Assembly: GCF_964355755.1 (NCBI RefSeq)
Contig: NC_092680.1
Location: 20,375,001-20,439,000 of the forward strand
DNA length: 64,000 nt
From: Antedon mediterranea
Lineage: Eukaryota; Echinodermata; Crinoidea; Comatulida; Antedonidae
Reading direction: 5' to 3'
The position numbers and the translations under genes are program-made. Shown here one piece after another: positions 55,793 to 64,000 of this stretch. The notes under the pieces were generated by a model. The model worked only from the letters and a program-made list of their open reading frames with translations, was not told the origin of the DNA and made no database searches. Position 1 is the first letter of the stretch. Each line of letters begins with the position of its first letter.

Positions 55793-56788
55793 TTAGCTAA
55801 CGGCTATAATAGACACAACTTGTGAAGGTCTATTATCAAGGTTTGTATTATCAGAGACCTTTGAACAGGATACAGATCGTGTATGCCATTTCTTACTAAA
55901 CATCTTCTCCTTAATTTCACGTTTCATTTTACGCATACCACGTTGGAACTCTTTAAAGTTGAAGCAGTATATAAACGGATTTATACAAAGATTTGAAGTG
56001 TTCATCAATACTGTTACTTCATGAATTGTAACCTTACTGAACGCAAAACAGTCACAGATACAGTACACTAGATACAATACGAAATTAGGTGTGACAGTTA
56101 CTAGAAAAGCGACGGATACAAGAACAAGTGTATACAGTAGATTCCTTTGAATACGAGAGCCATCCCTTTCTCTTCCAACCTCTTTCTGTTTTCGTCGCAG
56201 ATTTAATAATATACAAGTATAACAATAACTCATAATGGAAACTGGAATCAGCCAATACATGGTAAACAATAATACTCCAGAAATTATTCTTGTACTCTTT
56301 TCTCCGTTATAGTTATACATACATTCACCGGGATGTTCATCATCTGCTTCTGCAAATATTGCCAATTGGAGAGAAGAAAGCAACCCGAGACAATGTGGTA
56401 TCGAAAGTGGAATCTTTCTCCGAAGAGAAACTTTTCTTGCTCTATACAACAGTGGATGTAGAACTGCAATATATCGTTCAAATGTAACCATTACTAAGTT
56501 ATATGTAGATGTAGACGACATATACCAAAATATGACTCTAGCTTTGCAGAAAAATGTAGCGTTGTTCGTAGACGGAGCATCGTTGTTGTAAAAGCCAAGA
56601 AACAGACAGCATCCTAGGAAATCAACAACTGATTGGTGAAGTAACAGTGTGTGAGTAAGAGATTTTTTGAAGATGTTGTTGTAAATCATAACAATTATAA
56701 CAAGTAAATTTGCTACAATGCCCACACTGCATATTATACAACGAGCAGCTATTAATCCGGTGGAATCCGTGTATGTTGAATTCAACAT
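55793..56788 (-). CDS. class A GPCR, ERY family, 331 aa
   Basis: Seven-helix plasma-membrane receptor. The frame is open for 20 codons beyond 56788 but has no ATG there; the ATG at 56788 (MLNSTYTDSTG) aligns with the starts of the 61385 and 63371 loci and carries an NST sequon. C81 and C156 (GEC) form the expected disulfide. ERY is at 104-106 after STYNLVMVTF. TM5 has WLIPVSIM, and TM6 has TVTPNF (P234). NPFIY is at 270-274, then NFKEF. The C-tail is about 50 residues, basic then Ser/Asn-rich, longer than in its relatives. A TATA-like AGTATATAAAC on the coding strand (56897-56908) would start transcription only about 80 nt before the ATG, so this copy may lack the 5' UTR intron inferred for others. 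Confidence 0.93.
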   Translation of the reverse strand: MLNSTYTDSTGLIAARCIICSVGIVANLLVIIVMIYNNIFKKSLTHTLLLHQSVVDFLGCCLFLGFYNNDAPSTNNATFFCKARVIFWYMSSTSTYNLVMVTFERYIAVLHPLLYRARKVSLRRKIPLSIPHCLGLLSSLQLAIFAEADDEHPGECMYNYNGEKSTRIISGVLLFTMYWLIPVSIMSYCYTCILLNLRRKQKEVGRERDGSRIQRNLLYTLVLVSVAFLVTVTPNFVLYLVYCICDCFAFSKVTIHEVTVLMNTSNLCINPFIYCFNFKEFQRGMRKMKREIKEKMFSKKWHTRSVSCSKVSDNTNLDNRPSQVVSIIAVS

Positions 56789-56896
56789 CTTACTAACCTT
56801 CTTCAATTGTGCTGTCTGAACAACTATCTTAACAACTACTGTCTTCAAATATATTCACACAATTGAGCTAAGTATTAATCTAGTATGAGACCCAAA

Positions 56897-56910
56897 CGTT
56901 TATATACTAT
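56897..56910 (-). promoter_or_regulatory. candidate TATA box for the GPCR at 56788
   Basis: On the minus strand ATAGTATATAAACG lies about 110 nt upstream of the ATG, a sensible distance for a short unspliced 5' UTR. No other core element is identified. Confidence 0.4.
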
Positions 56911-57429
56911 CGGTGCCTCTCGGAAGTACACTGTCTAGTTTCCTTAGGGTTTTCTGATAAAACTTCCCTTCCAGGTAAATAAGACATGACATGGTGCAGG
57001 AAACAATAGCTTGGCTTTATCTGCAATGACGGAACTCACGGAAAATGGCTCGAACAAATTATAAACATTATCAGCTTAATCACCTACTGAGACCGAAATA
57101 CATTGTTGATGGAATGTTTGGGGCAACAACACTTCCTAATCCGAACAATCTCATACGCGCACTTAAATATAATGCTAAGATCACGGTAAAAACTCCAGCA
57201 TGATCAATTATTAAATCTATTCGCATTTTAGTAGTTGTCCATATTTGATTTTACTTAAATTAGAAGAACACGAAAATTTGCAGTAATGAATGGTAATTAC
57301 CGTAAAGGGTATTTCAATTTATTTATATTAGAATCCACATAGAAAATTACACATTGTTAAAGTTAAATTAAATCAATATTTATTATACTTAGAAAAAAAA
57401 TAGTTCAAATTAATCTGTCTTTAGATATA

Positions 57430-57760
57430 AAAAAAAAAACAATACCAACAAATGTCTACAAATACAAAATTAAGTGCAAAAAATACAATTTCCAAAAGAA
57501 GATGTGGACAAAAATATAAAAATATATATTAAAGCAACAATTGAAAAAGGCTGGGGCATAATGAATGCAATTTGTAAAAATGTACTATTGGTATAACAAA
57601 AAATACCAAATGGCTAAAACAAACACAATTAAGTTGAAAAAAAAATAGAATTTAAAAAAATCATACGGAAAAATATAAAAATATATATTAAAAGCACAAT
57701 TGAAAAAAACCCCTATTGAATGCATTTTTGTAAAAACTACTATTAGTATAAAAATATGAT
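57430..57760. repeat. imperfect A-rich direct duplication, about 170 bp units
   Basis: Blocks AAAATATAAAAATATATATT-AAA, GCAACAATTGAAAAA / GCACAATTGAAAAA, GAATGCA-TTTGTAAAAA and CTATT-GTATAA occur in the same order twice. Confidence 0.65.
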
Positions 57761-57989
57761 TTATAATTTATATAAATTTAAACATAGTAGGCCTATGGTA
57801 TAAAAAACAGACAGCATCTTCTATAGAAGGTGAGCAGACAGTCCAACAACAAAATGCAAAGATACTAAAAAATTCCTTTAAAATAAAAAATAAAATTACC
57901 TTTGAGCTGCGAGAAATTAGTACCGTAACATTGCGTAATTCGTCTACCATGTGGTTGGTCTCAGACGAATAAACTTTTTGTTTTGTTCT

Positions 57990-58090
57990 ATTTTTATTTC
58001 AACTTTATTTATAGAGATTAACCCTTTCAGCTTGAACTATTAATGTCAGTCTCAGGGGGCCTCTTATATTCAAATAAAATAAAAGAACAT
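57990..58090 (-). mobile_element. retroposon-like 3' tail (minus orientation)
   Basis: TTTATTTCAACTTTATTTAT, then a CCCTTTCAGC block and GGGGGCCTCTTATATTCAAA followed by A-rich DNA, resembles the arrangement at 26636-26790. Confidence 0.35.
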
Positions 58091-58748
58091 TACGATAAAA
58101 TAAATATTTATAATAAATATTTAATAATTATTTACGAAAATAGGCTATAAAATATATAGTATACAATTTAGTTTATAACACAGGCCTAAGTGTTGAAAAT
58201 ATATAATTTCAGTCTATATATATGAACTTTATTTAGACACGAGACTGATTACAAAAATTACAGCAGAATCCCCTTCATCTGACACCTCTATTTAGGGTAC
58301 ACCATACCGGTACTTCCCGTGTAAACGGAAACCCTTATCGAAGTGTATAATTTATGGGGATTCTACTGTAATACATAATAAATAGATTTAAATGTTGATT
58401 GCAAGCATGCATTTGTAATATTTGTGCTCAGAAAAAACTGTTTGTTATGAATATGAGTATTATATAACATTTAAATAACAATAATAATTCATTGTTTGCA
58501 AATATTAATATACTGATATTACTGATTCAAAGAAGAATGTATGCACTTGGGCTTTGGTGTATGTAACCCTTTACTGGGTGAGATCCATCATGTTATCGTT
58601 TATCTTTTCCTTTGTAAACATAGATTGAGGAAATAAAATAAATTCATTTTACTTTTTTTTAATACAGTAAGCGAGCAGCGTTTTTTGTAAGAAATATTTC
58701 TTGTTTATTTTACAGTTTATTTCCTCCATGGTACTTCCTTCTTTATTA

Positions 58749-58876
58749 ACTCTGTCGACACTATCAAATTAACTTGACAAACAAAGTGTGATGTGCCCAA
58801 ATATGGTAGTAATATGACATCATCATGTCCATATATGGGCACATCACATATTTTTGATAGCGTAGAAAGAGATACA
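58749..58876. mobile_element. MITE family 1 copy, diverged right end
   Basis: AACTCTGTCGACACTATCAA and TTTTTGATAGCGTAGAAAGA are the termini. The interior GCCCAAATATGGTAGTAATA and TGTCCATATATGGGCACATC matches the other copies closely. Confidence 0.82.
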
Positions 58877-58877
58877 C

Positions 58878-58914
58878 TTTAATCAGGGAAGAGTTTAACT
58901 CTTCCCTGATTAAA
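58878..58914. repeat. near-perfect palindrome, 18-bp arms, 1-nt centre
   Basis: TTTAATCAGGGAAGAGTT and AACTCTTCCCTGATTAAA are exact complements around a single T. It abuts the right end of the MITE at 58749. It could form a cruciform or act as a dyad binding site. Confidence 0.95.
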
Positions 58915-60490
58915 TCTTGCTTGGTTGATTATTCTAAACACGCAGTTGTAAATCCAATATTCACATTTAGTTTGATTTTTTTTTTTAATTTTGGGCATGA
59001 AAACAAAATCAAACGAAATACAGAACATTTGAAAGTGAACTGTAGGAATAATTTTTCTCAATATTTATTTGGCCAGATTGATTACGATTAAAGGGGGACT
59101 CTGGGATTAAAATTACTTTTAAATATCGTTTATTTACTACATAAAAAGTATTATAATTATATAGGCATGTTAAAATGATAAGAAATAACGAGAAAGCAAA
59201 AAACAATACATTTCAGGGTAAATTCATAGAAATTCTGTTTTTAGCTTAGGAGCGGCCCTTTAGCTTTTTACTTATTAATATTCATGAGCATCCCAAACGT
59301 CAACCGACCCATGTGCGATCGTCAGGAATTCCTCTCTTGTTACTCTCGATTTACATGACAGAAACAACTCCAGGATACTACAACAAAATAGTATTAATAT
59401 TCAGTGTTTTTATTTCTAACAATTCCAGTGATCCAAACAACAGAAACAATCACAAGATATCATTCATTATGGTCACTTCACTAGAATTTAGAATCTTGCA
59501 TTACAATGATATGAAAAATACCAAATTTAATATCTATTTCCATAACACAACATTCATATGAATGTACTAAACTTTGAACACGATAAGCCATCCAATAGGA
59601 AAAAGCTGTCTAATAATTGAAGAGATTATTAATTCATTGATAACCATAAAGGTAATTAGTTAATTTAAAAAATAAATAAAAAATAGAGAAATCATTGGTG
59701 ACTGGCGTTGCCACAAATGAACAACTAAGCAATTCATTCAATGTAATACATAAATATATAAAGTTAACTACTCACAGTATCGGAAAAAATTCACATCCTA
59801 AAGAAATAGAACGAAAACATGTCTTACAGTACTTCCACAACAGCTAAAATTCCTCTGCCAAAACAACGTACACACAGCCAATTCAATGTAATTCTTCACC
59901 TGATATGCAAATTCGCACGAATACCTGTGGACAATAGTGTAATGCAAGACGACACAATGCGCCACCAAAGATGCTTTAATTAAAGAAACTTTCCAATTCA
60001 TCACAATCAATATAAGGAAATGAAAATAAAAGTTTAAAATTTAAATGTTTTAATTTCAAAGATATTGCTCCTATCCAGAGATTAAATATAGCCAAAAATT
60101 AAATATAACATGTGGAAATAAGGGTATAAAGAAATAAATTTAGGTGTGGAGATAATTCCATCAACACAGATAACACATCAAATCCAATAAATCAGTTTAT
60201 TTTATTGTTTTATTTTATTGCAAAAAGAAAATTGTGCAAAGATAAAGATTATAACCATATATAGTAACACTTGAATTGTCTTAAAATAAAATTCTTGATT
60301 ACTTCAAATCAACTAAGATGACGATTTTAGGTAAATTATTGAAATATTACATTGAATTCTCAATTAAATTATGTTTTAGTATAATATAAAATTATAGAAA
60401 ATCTTTGACACCATCAACTTCATTCTGCCATCAATAAATCGAAAGTTATGCTAACATAAATTCAATTGCTTATCGAAATTCTACACCTAT

Positions 60491-61385
60491 TTATATGGTC
60501 GCAGAACTGTACTTTTCTAACCTGGTCATTTCCACATCTGTTTTAGGTTGCTCCTCCTTTTTTCGTCGAAAAAGCTGCAAAATGTCTCGCTTTAACTTCA
60601 GAATCCCTACTTGAAAGTCATTGAACTTGAAACTATAAATAAATGGGTTGATGCATAGGTTCATTGTATTCAGGAGAACCGTTACCTCATGAATAGTAAC
60701 TTCACTAAATTCAAAACAATTACAAATGCAATAGGTAAGATAAAGCACAAAATTAGGTGTTACGGTTACCAAGAATGCAACACAGACAATCACCAAGGTA
60801 ACCAGTAAGTTCCTCTGCGCTTTGTGAAGAGCGCCGCCATCATCCACAGGTTTTTTGCGTACGGCCATAATGATTTTGGTGTAACAATATCCCATAATGC
60901 TTGCTGGAACTGTAATTATACTGACATTCTCCATGATGTTCCGGTTTAGCTTCGGCAAGAAAAAGGAGTTGAAGTGACGAGATGGCTCCCAGTATGTGAC
61001 TGGCTACAAGCGGTACAGCACGCCTTCCTCCTAGCTGCCGCGTACGATACACCATGGGATGGATTACCGCTATGTACCGTTCAACAGTAAGCATGACCAA
61101 GTTGTATATTGAAGTTGCTGACATGTACCAAAACAAAACTCTGAATTTACAGAAAACAGTAGCGGATTTTCCGATAGGAGCATCGTTATTATAGAATCCA
61201 AGAAACAGACAACATCCACTAAAGTCGACAATTGATTGGTGTAGAATCAACATGTGAGAGAGTGAATTCCTGAATAGTTTATTGTAAATGAAAACCACAA
61301 CAACAAGTAAATTTGCAACGATACCAACACTACATACCAAGGCACGAGATATTATCAAACCTGTATGATCGGTTGAGTTTGACAT
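60491..61385 (-). pseudogene. class A GPCR, ERY family, broken by a deletion in TM5
   Basis: The copy starts at ATG 61385 (MSNSTDHTGL, NST sequon), preceded on the coding strand by the acceptor TATATTGCAG ending 6 nt upstream. TM1 to ECL2 are intact with ERY and GEC. At about 60911 the reading frame shifts: after YNY the receptor continues only in another frame, at VPASIMGYCYTKI. Compared with the intact neighbour at 62442, about 56 nt covering the ECL2/TM5 start are missing. The second part (TM5 end to tail, with TVTPNF, NPFIY and SFKFNDF) is uninterrupted to the stop at 60491. A recent null allele, or an assembly error, would look the same. Closest relative: 62442. Confidence 0.85.
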
Positions 61386-62441
61386 GTTGTTCTGCAATAT
61401 AAAAACCACTTCTTTTTAAGGCACAGCAAATGTATATTGATATAACCATGATTTGTGACATTACTTAACAATTACAAGTGATGTTTTCCTTCAAAACGTA
61501 ATACACTTGATATCCTATACCAAATTCTAGACAATACATTGGTTCCAGCAACCTTTCATTCTGGCTACAAAAGCTATTTTGTTATTTAAACTATTTTAAC
61601 TATACAAATATTCATAACAATAACATGATTTTTATAAAACATACTGAGGAAACGAATATTTTTATTTCCGCAATGAAAGTACAAGACCCTATCAATATTC
61701 AATTTATGGATTGATACATTTTTCGACGGATAGACTTAACCAAACATTATACTTAGTAGAGAGTGAAATAACCTACATATCTTTAATAGATATATTACAG
61801 AACAATGTACTTACTTACAATATACTGGTTGGATCTGTGTTATTAACAGAGGTATGTTCCCCATAACATTCCCGACACCAAATGCCATAAAGGTTATACA
61901 CAATTCTTTGAGGAAGTCGTTACCGTAACTGTATACACCAATAATAGGTCTAACACAATGCAACGCCTTTTTTAAATACATTTATCATGGTTATCATATC
62001 ATTATTATTAAAGGATTAAAACGCAAAATAGTAATTACCGTCTTCTTTGATGATAAAATTACTAATTGTTAGTCTATCAAAATAATCGAAAAATATATAC
62101 TACCTATATATAATTATAACAATTAAAACTGTTAATGTTTGTACATTAGTAGTAAATTTGTTAGTTTAATATATTTACATAGCAGTCATAAACCAAAACT
62201 TCTATGTACTTCTTCCTACACTATACTTGTTTGTCGACATTTTTATCTTGCAGCATAGACCCAATGTATACAATATTTTACTTTAAAGAATTGCTTAAAA
62301 AGTGAACAACGCAAGTGAGCCCTCTGGGGGCGTAAACGCAACAAAAGTAATTTGACCAATCACAAGCGATGCGATTTTCGTTCGTTTTTATTGGTCATCA
62401 CTTTGTAAATACGTATCAAACTAGAAAGCTTAATTCATTGA
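61386..62441. other. presumed 5' UTR intron and spacer between two minus-strand GPCR copies
   Basis: On the minus strand the acceptor of the broken GPCR lies at 61392-61394. A possible donor (ATT|GTAAGT) lies near 61808-61813. A MITE family 2 remnant is at 62310-62400. No protein gene is supported. Confidence 0.4.
62310..62400. mobile_element. MITE family 2, internal fragment
   Basis: AACGCAAGTGAGCCCTCTGG, CGTAAACGCAACAAAAGTAA, TTTGACCAATCACAAGCGAT and TTTTTATTGGTCATCA match the family interior. The termini are missing. Confidence 0.6.
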
Positions 62442-63371
62442 CTAGGTCTCAGAGCTTTTCCCTACACTCGTCATTTCTGATTCTAAGTTATCTTTACGAA
62501 TGTAAAAACAAATGTTACGTTTCAATTTAATAATACCTACTTGGAAATCATTAAACTTGATACTGTAGATAAACGGATTGATACAAAGATTAATGGTATA
62601 AAATAAAACTGTCACTTCGTGCAAAGTAATTTCACTAAATTCGAAACAGTTGCAGATACAGTAGATGAGATAAAGTACAAGATTAGGTGTAATTGTAATC
62701 AGAAATGCCACACAGACAAAGATCAGCGTAGAGAGGAGATTTGTCTGCGTCCTTTGAACAACGCCACCATCGTCAACACTTCGTCTACGTACTCTCTTGT
62801 ATATCTGAGCGTAGCAATAACCCATAATGCTTACTGGAATCAGCCAATTGGCGGTAAAATGAAAAATTCCTGAAAAAATTTGAATTCCTTTTGTACCATA
62901 ATTGTACTTGCATTCGCCAGGATTTTCCAGCTTAGCTTCGGCAAGAAAGACAAGTTGAAGCGATGCTAGTGCGCCCAACACGTGGCTAGCTACCAGCGGT
63001 ATTGCCCTTCTTCTTCCGAGGTGCCGAGTGTGGTAAAATATCGGGTAGATTACCGCTATATACCGTTCGACTGTCAGCATAACCAAGTTGTATATCGAAG
63101 TGGAAGACATGTACCAGAAAATATACCTCGATTTACAGAAAGCAGTAGCACCTTTTCCGATAGGAGCATCGTTGTTATAGAAACCAAGAAACAGACAACA
63201 TCCACTAAAGTCGACAATTGATTGGTGTAGAATCAACATGTGATATAGAGACTTTCGGAACAGGCGATTGTACAAGAAAACCACAATTACAAGTAAATTT
63301 GCAACGATACCAACACTGCACGCCAACATACGAGATACTATCAAGCCTGTATGATCAGTTGAGTTTATCAT
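62442..63371 (-). CDS. class A GPCR, ERY family, 309 aa
   Basis: Intact neighbour and closest relative of the broken copy at 60491-61385. TTATTGCAG on the coding strand ends 6 nt before the ATG at 63371 (MINSTDHTGL), so the 5' UTR is spliced and upstream in-frame codons are intron. NST sequon at residues 3-5. C79 and C154 (GEC) form the expected disulfide. ERY is at 102-104 after SIYNLVMLTV. TM5 has NWLIPVSIMGYCY; TM6 has TITPN (P229). NPFIY is at 265-269, then KFNDF. The C-tail is short. Ligand unknown. Confidence 0.94.
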   Translation of the reverse strand: MINSTDHTGLIVSRMLACSVGIVANLLVIVVFLYNRLFRKSLYHMLILHQSIVDFSGCCLFLGFYNNDAPIGKGATAFCKSRYIFWYMSSTSIYNLVMLTVERYIAVIYPIFYHTRHLGRRRAIPLVASHVLGALASLQLVFLAEAKLENPGECKYNYGTKGIQIFSGIFHFTANWLIPVSIMGYCYAQIYKRVRRRSVDDGGVVQRTQTNLLSTLIFVCVAFLITITPNLVLYLIYCICNCFEFSEITLHEVTVLFYTINLCINPFIYSIKFNDFQVGIIKLKRNICFYIRKDNLESEMTSVGKSSET

Positions 63372-63553
63372 CTTATTCTGCAATAATAACGTAAATAGAA
63401 CGATATGAGAGATTGAACACGTTGCAAGCTAACTCTCTTTTAAATTAGTAAAATAATCGACTAATATCAAGTGTTTAATTATAGAGAATAACAATACATC
63501 TAAACAGATCTAAATTAGAATTTAGAATGATTTGTGTGATCACATTGTCTTAC

Positions 63554-63640
63554 CGTGGTTTATCTTCGTACTCGCGCCTGTAGATGTTGTTACCAGCAAA
63601 TTAATTGTCCTGTTAACATTCTAAAAAACACATACCAACT
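63554..63640 (-). other. candidate 5' UTR exon of the GPCR at 62442
   Basis: On the minus strand a donor CCACG|GTAAGA lies at 63553/63554, 176 nt before the acceptor at 63377/63378. The exon's upstream limit is not determined. No TATA box is evident. Confidence 0.4.
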
Positions 63641-64000
63641 GAAAGTTCCGACAATTAATCATTATTTTAACACATCAGATTAGATAATTACTGTGTCACT
63701 TTCAATGGATAACAAAAAAATCACGTCAATCAAAGCCAACTCCAATTATTTTCACTTTTGACTGTTTTATTCTTATCTTAGCATTCAGTCAGAATATTAA
63801 CATAATTCAAGTGACTGTACTTGTATTTTTATGTTTACTTATTCAGGTCTAAGCCATTTATAGTAAAGTAATAATAGTGTACAAAAATAATAACTCAGAA
63901 ACTTAAACGAAATACCAAATGCAGGAACCGACAGATGGCGCTGTTTAACATATCGGCTCGATAAAACCAATACGCATGGTATGTCTGTATAAATATTTAC

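Larger units (their letters stand above)
56911..60490. other. intergenic region between minus-strand GPCR genes
   Basis: No gene is supported. It contains an imperfect A/T-rich duplication (57430-57760), a reversed retroposon-like tail (57990-58090), a MITE family 1 copy (58749-58876) and a long palindrome (58878-58914). Confidence 0.55.

Overview
The window is AT-rich animal nuclear DNA with canonical GT-AG introns, sparse genes, many short inverted-repeat elements and a large satellite array. Intron structure, a LINE-type reverse transcriptase and a run of rhodopsin-class GPCR genes rule out a prokaryote. The style (intronless lineage-specific GPCRs, AGGCCTA-rich AT DNA, many MITEs) suggests a marine invertebrate deuterostome, possibly an echinoderm. 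That placement is inference from general pattern.

Left part (about 2.7-15.6 kb, + strand): one multi-exon gene for an AKAP7-like protein. Seven exons from 9468 to 15584 join in perfect phase (3150 nt, 1050 codons including stop). They encode a long low-complexity Cys-rich region, a lysine-rich NLS-like patch, a 2H-phosphoesterase (AKAP7_NLS-type) domain with two HLT motifs, and an acidic tail. A likely first coding exon lies at 2825-3124. The penultimate exon runs into a 96-bp tandem array in which eight successive units each carry a GTAAG splice donor.

Centre-left (18.3-26.5 kb): a roughly 6-kb satellite built of two self-complementary modules (about 89 and 109 bp) with a 1339-bp higher-order duplication. 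It is flanked on both sides by diverged relatives and followed by other repeats, including retroposon-like tails and a tRNA-like fragment.

Right part (26.9-64 kb): eight class A GPCR loci. Four are on + (28.1, 31.0, 33.5, 39.6 kb) and four on - (46.4, 55.8, 60.5, 62.4 kb). Six belong to one family with an ERY motif, the TM3-ECL2 cysteine pair and NPxxY, and several have a splice acceptor a few bases before the ATG. Two (31.0 and 33.5 kb) are a tandem pair of a second family with DRY, DPxxY and a short second extracellular loop. The 60.5-kb copy is broken by a deletion of about 56 bp. Between them lie at least three MITE families, a 5'-truncated non-LTR retrotransposon nested in a MITE, several minisatellites, near-perfect palindromes and two hammerhead-ribozyme-like motifs.

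The genes probably do not form one pathway. The AKAP7-like protein would act inside the cell in RNA/nucleotide or cAMP-kinase-anchoring biology. The GPCR cluster looks like a locally expanding chemosensory or peptide/amine receptor array shaped by tandem duplication, gene conversion and decay.
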